A DNA stretch of 8,906 nt, from the NCBI GenBank assembly GCA_964477065.1, contig CAYZCU010000033.1, positions 1-8,906 on the forward strand, read 5' to 3'. The stretch's first letter is position 1. Each line of letters opens with the position of its first letter. Source of the DNA: 2-02-FULL-43-11-A sp964477065 (GTDB lineage: Bacteria > Patescibacteriota > Microgenomatia > UBA1406 > HO2-37-13b). The position numbers and the translations under genes were made by a program. The notes under the pieces were generated by a model. It searched no databases. It saw nothing but the letters and a program-made list of their open reading frames with translations, and was not told the DNA's origin. Positions 1 to 6,900 of this stretch are shown piece by piece.

Positions 1-2
1 AA

Positions 3-173
3 GGCGGCGCAGACGAGGGGGGTATTAGGACAGTCTCAGCTGGAATTAAGAAGAACTAGCGCGACAAAGGGCTTATCACCACAGAACAGATTATGAAGAA
101 ATACACACCTGGATCAAACGGCTCATGGTCACGCGCTGTCCGATACTTCTTCCATCGCATCGAAACATATTAA
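3..173 (+). pseudogene. 3' fragment of a glucosaminidase/lysozyme-like gene with an in-frame TAG
   Basis: The frame is open from the window edge, hits TAG at 57-59, continues open and ends at TAA 171-173. On both sides of the TAG the translation matches the C-terminal part of the intact gene at 364-933. GGIRTVSAGIKKN*RDKG aligns without gaps to DGITTVGTALRYKYIDRG (residues 130-147), and the stop falls exactly where the intact protein has Tyr143. Beyond it, EQIMKKYTPGSNGSWSRAV resembles DAIGYRYAGGSTTWAPKV (residues 152-169). One substitution, TAT or TAC to TAG, would explain the stop. The 5' part lies outside the window, so whether the gene is otherwise intact is unknown. A truncated but functional protein ending at position 59 is possible but would lose the conserved end of the domain. 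Signal peptide and catalytic Glu cannot be seen here. Confidence 0.7.
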
Positions 174-209
174 ATTTATATGTCGAAATGGTTATGCTAT
201 ACACACTAC

Positions 210-238
210 TTGACAATCCTATAGTTTTGTTGTATACT
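210..238 (+). promoter_or_regulatory. Near-consensus sigma70 promoter
   Basis: TTGACA at 210-215 and TATACT at 233-238 are separated by exactly 17 nt. This is a perfect -35 and a one-mismatch -10, the best promoter in the window. The predicted transcription start is about 245-246, which is the first base of the terminator hairpin that follows. It could drive a very short RNA, or the gene at 364 with attenuation. Confidence 0.8.
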
Positions 239-245
239 GTTGTTT

Positions 246-300
246 AGATCCTAGGGTTTCTCTCTATTTATAGTTGAGTGGCTCTGGGATCTTTTTTTTT
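246..300 (+). terminator. Strong intrinsic terminator directly after the promoter
   Basis: AGATCCTAGGG (246-256) pairs with CTCTGGGATCT (282-292) over 11 bp with two G-U wobbles. The loop is 25 nt and nine consecutive T follow (292-300). Because the upstream promoter predicts a start at about 245-246, the complete transcript would be little more than the hairpin itself, roughly 55 nt. It may encode a small RNA, act as an attenuator for 364-933, or end transcription of the fragment upstream. I do not recognise it as a known riboswitch or RNA family. Confidence 0.75.
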
Positions 301-343
301 ACATCTGCCCCCTTCACACATCATGCATGACGCGACAGCAAGC

Positions 344-369
344 ATGCACCTCATATATATGAGATGCAT
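344..369 (+). repeat. Palindrome overlapping the first possible start of the glucosaminidase gene
   Basis: CTCATATATATGAG (350-363) is a perfect 14-bp palindrome. After a single mismatch, 344-348 (ATGCA) pairs with 365-369 (TGCAT). The palindrome ends at the base before ATG 364. It could be an operator, or an RNA hairpin masking that start codon. Confidence 0.6.
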
Positions 370-933
370 ACCGTTAGTCGTTTCAAAAGCATCATGAAAA
401 GAATTCTCATTGGCATCATCGTGCTGAGCATAGTGCTATCATTTACTCGTCCTGCTCATGCATCGTCTTCTGTTGCAGGTCATTCTGCTGTGCTTATATC
501 TGCTCAAAGCAGCGACTCACAGGAAAAACAGATTCAAATTCGTGCTGTTTCACGTGTTTTAGCACGTCATAAGTCACCAATGGCTGATGAAGCCGAAAAC
601 TTTATCACGGTTGCTGATACTATGGATCTTGATCCGTACATGCTTCCCGCTATTGCTGGGGTTGAATCTGGATTTGGCCGTGCCATGATTGACGGGACAT
701 ACAATCCATTTGGTTGGAATGTGGGACGTACCCCCTTTGCTTCATGGTCTGATGGCATTACGACTGTCGGTACTGCTTTACGCTATAAATATATTGATCG
801 CGGAGCTGATACTTTAGATGCTATTGGCTATAGATATGCAGGGGGATCCACAACGTGGGCTCCAAAAGTACGTATGTACATCGCTCAATTTGAGCGCGAA
901 GAAGCGCGGATACGACGGTACAACGTGTTATAA
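364..933 (+). CDS. Secreted glucosaminidase/lysozyme-like protein (GH73-type)
   Basis: A 189-residue protein with an N-terminal signal peptide and one small hydrolase domain, predicted to cut peptidoglycan outside the membrane. Residues 11-33 form a basic start, a hydrophobic core and a likely cleavage site at AHA|SS. The domain spans about 60-178. VESGFG holds the likely catalytic Glu101 and is followed by NPFGW (114-118); this E-S-G...N-x-F-G layout is typical of glucosaminidase (PF01832) proteins. The C-terminal part has a DGI...YIDRG segment and an AGGSTTWAPKV-like end. The start is uncertain. Met11 (ATG at 394) gives a cleaner signal peptide, while ATG 364 lies just after a palindrome; neither has a Shine-Dalgarno sequence. 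The decayed fragment at 3-173 looks like a paralogue. Stop is TAA. The exact bond cleaved cannot be told from sequence; other lysozyme-fold hydrolases remain possible. Confidence 0.85.
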   Translation: MHTVSRFKSIMKRILIGIIVLSIVLSFTRPAHASSSVAGHSAVLISAQSSDSQEKQIQIRAVSRVLARHKSPMADEAENFITVADTMDLDPYMLPAIAGVESGFGRAMIDGTYNPFGWNVGRTPFASWSDGITTVGTALRYKYIDRGADTLDAIGYRYAGGSTTWAPKVRMYIAQFEREEARIRRYNVL

Positions 934-934
934 T

Positions 935-1007
935 AACTGTGAATCATCACTTTTTTCAGAGAATTAACCTTCGGTTAAGATCTCTTCAAAAAGTATGATC
1001 CACAGTT
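935..1007. repeat. Long imperfect inverted repeat after the glucosaminidase stop
   Basis: The arms 935-969 and 973-1007 fold into one hairpin with about 30 paired bases. From the outside the helices are 7 bp, one mismatch, 5 bp, a one-base bulge, 7 bp, a 2x2 loop, 5 bp (GAGA-type), a 1x2 loop, and TTAACC/GGTTAA closing a 3-nt loop. It starts one base after the stop codon. The T run is inside the 5' arm and no T run follows on either strand, so it is not a standard intrinsic terminator. It may be a REP- or MITE-like palindrome, a protein-binding site, or a 3' stabiliser of the glucosaminidase mRNA. Confidence 0.8.
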
Positions 1008-1027
1008 GAAGAGAAAGTATGATCCAC
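990..1027. repeat. 14-bp direct repeat, AAAGTATGATCCAC
   Basis: Perfect copies lie at 990-1003 and 1014-1027, a 24-bp period of a little over two helical turns. The first copy lies within the 3' arm of the long inverted repeat; the second lies outside it. No other exact copy was noticed in the window. Confidence 0.85.
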
Positions 1028-1042
1028 GGGAGGATTCATCTA

Positions 1043-1118
1043 AACTACGAATAACTATTTTAGGAGTGAACTTAACCGACAGGTTAACATCACTCCTAAA
1101 ATATGTTCATGAGTAGTT
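1043..1118. repeat. Large palindrome abutting tRNA-Leu
   Basis: An uninterrupted 14-bp stem (1056-1069 with 1090-1103, including TTTTAGGAGTGA/TCACTCCTAAAA) encloses a 2x2 loop and TTAACC (1072-1077) / GGTTAA (1082-1087) around a GACA loop. Farther out AACTAC (1043-1048) matches GTAGTT (1113-1118), whose last base touches the tRNA. Its core repeats the TTAACC...GGTTAA core of the inverted repeat at 935-1007. No T run follows on either strand. TAAAAT at 1097-1102 could be the -10 box of the tRNA promoter, with TTAACC at 1072-1077 as a poor -35 at 19 nt, so the palindrome may overlap tRNA control. Confidence 0.8.
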
Positions 1119-1199
1119 GCCGGGGTGGCGGAATGGTAGACGCGCTGGTTTTAGGAACCAGTTTCGCAAGAAGTGGAGGTTCAAGTCCTCTCTCCGGCA
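1119..1199 (+). tRNA. tRNA-Leu (anticodon UAG)
   Basis: The cloverleaf is complete. The acceptor stem is GCCGGGG with CTCCGGC (one G-U). The anticodon stem CTGGT/ACCAG holds loop TTTAGGA, which gives anticodon TAG reading CUA and other CUN leucine codons. A long type II variable arm contains TTC-GCAA-GAA, as expected for Leu. The T arm is GGAGG-TTCAAGT-CCTCT. The discriminator base is A1199, as in Leu tRNAs. CCA is not encoded; CAAAAA follows. No terminator lies between it and the next gene, whose predicted promoter starts about 15 bases later. Confidence 0.97.
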
Positions 1200-1213
1200 C
1201 AAAAATACTTCTT

Positions 1214-1249
1214 CCATTCGCATGTGTTGTTGTAGTATAGTTACTACAT
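1214..1249 (+). promoter_or_regulatory. Predicted promoter for (near-)leaderless expression of the first propeller gene
   Basis: TATAGT at 1236-1241 is 8 nt before ATG 1250, which would put transcription start at or next to the A of the ATG. There is no Shine-Dalgarno sequence. The box CCATTCG (1214-1220) and TATAGTTA both recur before the paralogous gene at 3933 with almost the same spacing. The -35 region resembles consensus poorly. Confidence 0.5.
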
Positions 1250-3889
1250 ATGAATGTGAAATGGATTACGAAAAATCTTATAGTCTTCGTGATTCTCACC
1301 TTTGGCCTCCTCTGCATAGTGCCACAAGAAACACACGCACTTTCAATCGACACGGCAACAACATCCAACTACAATATCCGCATCGTTGGATCTTCTGCCT
1401 CCTCAAAGGCAGGTATCATTTACAAGGATCTTTCTCATGACATTGATGCTAATGGCCACAACGACCTTGTTGTCTGCGAATATGCTTCAGATAACAACAG
1501 TCGTAGCAATTCTGGCTCGTGTTACATTATCTATGATTCGCTTCTTACAGCAATTACGGGAACTGGCAATGATATAGACCTCTCTGATAATACAAAATGG
1601 AATGTCCGTTTTGATGGAGCTGCTGCAAGTGATACGCTCGGCTATGGTGGGGTGAGCTTTATTGATATGGACGATGATGGAGATTTAGATATGCTTCTAA
1701 CCTCGCCAGGCTCTGATAACATTCGGTTCCGATCAGGGTCAGTATATGTCGTGAATCACGATATTTTTGGAGGACTGACTGGGACAGGCAATACGATCGA
1801 TATGAATACGAGCTCCAATTATTCAATCCGTTACGACGGTGCAACAGAGCCGTGTGAAATCGGGGAATCATTTGTTGAAGGAATTGATCTTAACGACAAT
1901 GGCGCTGATGACTTGATTATGGCTTCAGGACACTGCGGACTTGGAGGTCGATCACGATCTGGGGCACTGTACATCATATATGATTCATTATTGAGTGGCT
2001 TTGCTGGAACGGGGAATACCGTAGACCTTGCGACTTCTTCGACATACAACCTTGTCTTCTATGAAGCAACTGGAAGCTATTTTTCAATAAGTAATGATCT
2101 TGTGACGCAGGATATAGATGGAAATGGAAAGCTCGATATTGTCACATCTATTACAAACGGTGATAAGAATGGCCGAACTGATTCTGGATCTGTTGTTGTT
2201 ATCTATGATTCAATTATTGATAATTTTGCTGGAACGGGAAATCTCGTTGATCTCACAGACACGGCAAACTTCAATATTCGTTACGATGGAGTCGGAGAAT
2301 ATGACTATTTTGGTTGGGGAGGGACATCAGCTTCAGATCTTAATGGAAATGGAAGATTAGACCTCATCTTATCTTCAACAGGCATGGATATGAACTCGCG
2401 TGACGGATCGGGTTCAATGTTTGTCATTTATGACTCACTTATTGATGATGACGCTGGAACTGGAAATATACACGATATGACAACAAGCTCAAGCTGGAAT
2501 ATTCGCTTTGATGGAGCAACAGCTTCTGAATACTTTGGAGGCTATCATGATGATACGTTTTATGACTACAACAATGATGGATTAGTTGATATCGTTATCC
2601 CAGCATCAGGTGCAGGATACAATAGTCGAGCCGAATCAGGCTCAATATATATCATCTATAATAGCCTTTTTAGTGGACTTTCAGGAACGGGGAACACTGT
2701 CGATATGGCAACAAGCTCGAACTATTCACACCGTATCGATGGAGCCACATCTGGTGACTATTTTGGCTTCTACATGTACCAAAGTGATATGGATGGTGAT
2801 GATACGATTGATTTGTTTAGCTCGGCCTATTGGTCAAGTCCACTTGGTCGATCATCAGCAGGGAGTGATTACATTTTTTATAACTTCCCACACACCTTAA
2901 CGAAAACATCAGGGACACGTACGGGTTCACATGTGACGGTTGCAGGGACTATTTCAGCTTCAAATTCAACCACAAACATAAATGGCTTTCAGTATCAGGT
3001 CGACTCAAACTCGCCACTTTCGGGATGGACAGATTGTACGGCTACAGATGGTGATTTCAACTCGACATCAGAAGGCTTCACCTGCACGTTGACGAATGCG
3101 CCAACACAATCGGGCACACATACTGTATACATGCGAGCATACAATGATCTCGCTGTCTACACACCTCAGTCGCGTTACTTGACATATGTCTACACCATTG
3201 GAGGGGGGTCATCTGGATCAGATGGAAATGGCAATGGGAAAGGAAAATCGCACGCCGTCAAGAACCAAGGCGGTATTGTTTCAGCTGACATTTCAGAAAA
3301 ACCACCCGTTATCGTCGTTGAAGACAATGCTTTACCCTTTGATGCACGTCTTGAAACTGATGTTGCACAGACATCGAAAGGATACTTCGACACGCCTCAA
3401 GGACGAGCCTGGTTTATAAGCGATGACCATACTTTGTGGTTTAAGGATGAATTTAATGATGCATCAATTGTCCCCGCAGTTCAGTCAAAAAGATCAATTA
3501 TCTCACTTCCATTTACGGAGGCTGATCTAGCTATCTTAGGAAAGCCTGGAAAATCATTTGCAAAATCACAATTGAAACTCGCATTTTCTGCAGATGGGAA
3601 AGCATGGACAATCATGGCATCGTCAACTGTAGATACCGTTAACAACACGGTATCAGCACTTGATAAAGTTGGAGGACATTATGCACTTGTTGCACTTGTA
3701 ACTGGTCAGACATCAAAATTTGCGGTGCGTGGGGTAAATACAGCTCTAAATATCCAACCAACTATTCAGCCTACTCAGGTAACACCTCAACCAACTCACT
3801 CAGCTTCTCCAGTCACTCCTCCTCAATCAGAAAAGAAATCTTCAACTCTTTCAAAAATCCTGCAGCAAACACGTGAGTTTTTGAAATAA
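1250..3889 (+). CDS. Secreted seven-bladed FG-GAP propeller protein, paralogue A
   Basis: An 879-residue exported protein. Residues 1-30 are a signal peptide (cleavage at THA|LS). Seven repeats begin near residues 41, 117, 191, 266, 341, 416 and 492, with a period of 74-76. Each has an I-R-x-D-G start, a calcium-loop-like D-x-N-G-x-x-D-L segment, an S-G-S-x-Y-I-I-Y strand and usually G-T-G-N-x-x-D. This matches FG-GAP repeats, and seven is the number in the integrin alpha propeller. An Ig-like domain (548-650) has a likely disulphide (WTDCTATDG...FTCTL). A Gly/Ser/Lys linker leads to a C-terminal domain (709-818) with SADGKAWTIM and ALDKVGGHYALVA, a Pro/Thr/Gln-rich stretch (about 832-862) and an amphipathic tail ending in REFLK. 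It probably works at or outside the surface as an adhesin or binding protein; ligand unknown. The gene 43 bp downstream is a tandem paralogue. No LPxTG or transmembrane C-terminus is present. Confidence 0.9.
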   Translation: MNVKWITKNLIVFVILTFGLLCIVPQETHALSIDTATTSNYNIRIVGSSASSKAGIIYKDLSHDIDANGHNDLVVCEYASDNNSRSNSGSCYIIYDSLLTAITGTGNDIDLSDNTKWNVRFDGAAASDTLGYGGVSFIDMDDDGDLDMLLTSPGSDNIRFRSGSVYVVNHDIFGGLTGTGNTIDMNTSSNYSIRYDGATEPCEIGESFVEGIDLNDNGADDLIMASGHCGLGGRSRSGALYIIYDSLLSGFAGTGNTVDLATSSTYNLVFYEATGSYFSISNDLVTQDIDGNGKLDIVTSITNGDKNGRTDSGSVVVIYDSIIDNFAGTGNLVDLTDTANFNIRYDGVGEYDYFGWGGTSASDLNGNGRLDLILSSTGMDMNSRDGSGSMFVIYDSLIDDDAGTGNIHDMTTSSSWNIRFDGATASEYFGGYHDDTFYDYNNDGLVDIVIPASGAGYNSRAESGSIYIIYNSLFSGLSGTGNTVDMATSSNYSHRIDGATSGDYFGFYMYQSDMDGDDTIDLFSSAYWSSPLGRSSAGSDYIFYNFPHTLTKTSGTRTGSHVTVAGTISASNSTTNINGFQYQVDSNSPLSGWTDCTATDGDFNSTSEGFTCTLTNAPTQSGTHTVYMRAYNDLAVYTPQSRYLTYVYTIGGGSSGSDGNGNGKGKSHAVKNQGGIVSADISEKPPVIVVEDNALPFDARLETDVAQTSKGYFDTPQGRAWFISDDHTLWFKDEFNDASIVPAVQSKRSIISLPFTEADLAILGKPGKSFAKSQLKLAFSADGKAWTIMASSTVDTVNNTVSALDKVGGHYALVALVTGQTSKFAVRGVNTALNIQPTIQPTQVTPQPTHSASPVTPPQSEKKSSTLSKILQQTREFLK
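1364..2887 (+). repeat. Seven FG-GAP-like repeat units in paralogue A
   Basis: Residues 39-546 contain seven units of 74-76 residues, except the last, which stops after its SDYIFYN strand. The calcium-loop-like motif varies: DANGHNDL, DDDGDLDM, DNGADDL, DGNGKLDI, NGNGRLDL, NNDGLVDI and DGDDTIDL. The repeats are conserved in protein but divergent in DNA, which suggests old duplication. Unit 4 departs most, with FYEATG in place of RxDGA. Confidence 0.85.
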
Positions 3890-3898
3890 GTTATATCG

Positions 3899-3932
3899 CC
3901 ATTCGTGTACTATTTTTTATATAGTTAGCTAT
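3899..3932 (+). promoter_or_regulatory. Predicted promoter for (near-)leaderless expression of the second propeller gene
   Basis: TATAGT at 3920-3925 sits 7 nt before ATG 3933, so the predicted first transcribed base is the A of the start codon. CCATTCG at 3899-3905 and TATAGTTA match the sequence before the paralogue at 1250. The box-to-hexamer gap is 14 nt here and 15 nt there. The 43-bp gap between the genes holds no terminator-like hairpin, so read-through from the first gene could add to expression. Confidence 0.5.
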
Positions 3933-6900
3933 ATGAAACGCACTCTCCTTTTCTTCGTCTTTTTGAGTGTATGTTTCCTCCTTCCGAAAGCAACCTATGC
4001 TGTCAATTACGACCTCAACTCGAGTGCAAACTGGAACTTACGTATAGATGGAGCAAATGCAAGCGACCGTCTCACTCGATACGCACTTAAATATGCAGAT
4101 TTGAATGGAAATGGAAAGGACGATCTCCTTATCAGTGCCGCAGGGACAGACTATAATTCACGTAACGCATCCGGATCTATCTATATTCTTTATGACACAC
4201 TTTTAGATGATTATCTCACTTCAGGAAACACCATCGACCTTAATACAAGCACCTCATACAATATTCGTATCGATGGTCCAGCAGCGAATGGTGGTATTTT
4301 TGCGGTGACTCCAAGTGATCTTAACAATGACGGGTCTATAGACCTTGTTATATCCGGAGATTTGATGGATTTTAACAGTCGAGCTGATTCTGGTTCAGTG
4401 TATATACTCTATAACTCAATATTTTCAGGCTATGCTGGAACAGGAAATACTATAGATCTCAATAGCGCATCTAAATATAATCTGAGAATCGACGGAGCAG
4501 CAGCAGGAGATAGTCTTGGAACAGCAACCAGCACTGGTGATATCGATCAAAATTCAAAACCTGATCTTGCAATCACTGCGTATTATCGCAATAGCCAAGA
4601 GGGATCAGTTTATCTCATAAAGGATTCTATCCTTGATGACTATACAACTACGGGAAACACGATAGATCTCGCTACAACAAGCAACTTCAATATTCGATGG
4701 GATGGGGGAGCAGGTGGGATTTACTTTGGCCTTGGTGGAGCTCCTGTATTTGGAGACTTCGACAATGATGATAAACAAGATATGGTTTTTTCAGCTATCT
4801 ATGCAGGTAATAATTCACGTAGTTATTCTGGTTCTGTTTGGGTCGTCTTTAACACGACTATTGATGACAATGTAGGGACAGGAAACATCGTTAATATATC
4901 TACTTCATCAAAGTACAATGTCCGGCTGGATGGATCTGCAGCAGAGCGATATCTGGATTTTGATACTGCAGGCAAATTTGATCAATCTGGCGAGGATAAT
5001 CTTATTCTTCATGAATATGCTTCAACTGGACCAGTCTATGTCATTTCGAATGCCAAACTACTTTCATATGCAGGGACAACGGGTAATAACCTCGACCTCG
5101 CAACTTCTTCAAACTACAGCCTTGCAATATCGGGTGTAGCTGAAGATTATCCAGGTGCATTTGATATACATGACTATACAAATGACGGATACAATGATGT
5201 AGTTTTATATGCTTATGCATCAAATAATTCGCGTGCATATTCTGGATCATCGTATCTTGTCTCAGGGTCTGTGCTCAATGGTTACATGAGCTCAACAGGT
5301 AATACCTTGAGCATGTCTTCAAGTAGCAACTATATATTTCGAATTGATGGCGCACTTGCAGATGATGGCATACCATATCAATATACATCGGGTGATTTCA
5401 ATGATGATGGCATATACGATATCGTCGTTTCTTCTCAAGACTCTGACTATAATTCTCGCTCAAATTCAGGGTCTGTCTGGCTGATGTATAGCTTCCCACA
5501 TACAGTGACAGCAACAGATACGACAGTAACAACGTCGGATACGACGCCGACTTTGACTGGTTCAGTATCAGCTACAAATTCAAGATCAACAATAGCTAAT
5601 GTGCAGTATCGTGTTGACTCATCAACTCCAAGTGCCTCATGGACATCATGTACGGCATCTGATGGGACATTCAATTCCACAAGTGAATCGTTTACGTGTA
5701 CATTAGCTGAACAAACATCAGGGGCCCACACTGTATATTTCAGAGCTGTTGACACGGATGGTTTTAAGACTGCTCAGGCATCATATGATAGTGTTGCGGT
5801 GACGATTGACACGACAGCTCCTACCTATTCATCTGTGAGCGCAACGCACACGACCAACACGTCCTTTACCGTGATCTACACGACAAGTGAAGCATCATCA
5901 ACACAACTCGAATATGGGCAAACAACATCTTATGGAGCAACGACTACTGAAGCAGATACGAGTACACGAGTAACGTCTCACTCGACAGTCGTATCTGGTC
6001 TATCAGCCTGCACAACCTACCACTACAGACTTCTTGGATCTGACTCTGCTTCTAATACAGGTCAATCATCTGATTTTAGCTTTACAACAGGTGGGTGTAC
6101 TCCTGCCTCAGAAGCACCAGCTGATACGGTGCAAATACCTCAGGGAGCGTCTCAAGATGAAGGTGGCATATTCACACCAGTCAAAGATTCCTACATAGGA
6201 GGTCAGCAGGTAAGTGTCATCGTTGAACCAGGGACATTTGACCAAGATGCGTATCTGTCATCTGTCATGACTGTTCCACCTTCTACGACAGGACTCCTCA
6301 CAAATGTTCTATCAGAAACACTTTCATCAAACTCACCAATCGGAGGTGGCAATGCTATCCTTGCTGGTGGAGAGGGTGGTAAGCTTGGAGTCAAGCAAGC
6401 CTGCGGGATAGCATGGCAGGTTGGACAGATCCAGCAAATGTGGTACAAGACATATCCACCAAAAAGCTCTGATAAGGCACCTGCAATCATTATCCCAGAA
6501 CTGCAGCATCGAGCATCTATTGTGGCACTCGGATACACGACAGATGATCTCACTCCACCTGGACAACCAAATAAGCGATTCAATACAAAAGGCATGCGAT
6601 TAGCGCATTCGCTTGATGGCGTTCACTGGAGTATGCTTCCAACATCAGTCGTGGATCAGGAAAATAGGACCGTAGCAGCTCTTGATAAAGTTGGAGGGTA
6701 TTATATGATTGTCGCAGGTTGCCAAGGAGGTACTTCCTCGGGAGTATCTTTGGGGGTATCAACAACTCCACTACAAAAGACATCCCCTGTTAGTAATCAG
6801 AAACTCCCAATAAAAGCGACACCTGCCCAACCGACCTATGCGGTGACGCCCCAACAGAAGATTGTGAAACAGAAGACAAATCAAAATCCATCACTTCTGC

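Noticed and set aside
940..956. GTGA-ATCA-TCAC followed by T6 as a terminator for the glucosaminidase gene
   Set aside because: A 4-bp stem is too weak, and these bases pair better in the long inverted repeat at 935-1007.
958..985. Inner hairpin (TTAACC/GGTTAA plus GAGA/TCTC) as an intrinsic terminator
   Set aside because: It is followed by CAAAAAG rather than a T run on the plus strand, and no T run follows it on the minus strand.
990..1118. CRISPR array or attachment site near the tRNA
   Set aside because: There are only two 14-bp repeats with a 10-bp gap, and no copy of the tRNA 3' end was seen elsewhere in the window.
1096..1368. Minus-strand open frame of 90 codons antisense to the tRNA and the start of the first propeller gene
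   Set aside because: It is translated through the reverse of tRNA-Leu, a known source of false hypothetical proteins, and has no start signal of its own.
1117..1440. Plus-strand open frame of 107 codons covering the tRNA
   Set aside because: It runs through the tRNA into the first propeller gene in another frame; the propeller frame has a signal peptide and clear repeats.
6203..6595. Minus-strand open frame of 130 codons inside the second propeller gene
   Set aside because: It is a shadow of a long, well-supported coding frame, with no start signal or recognisable domain.
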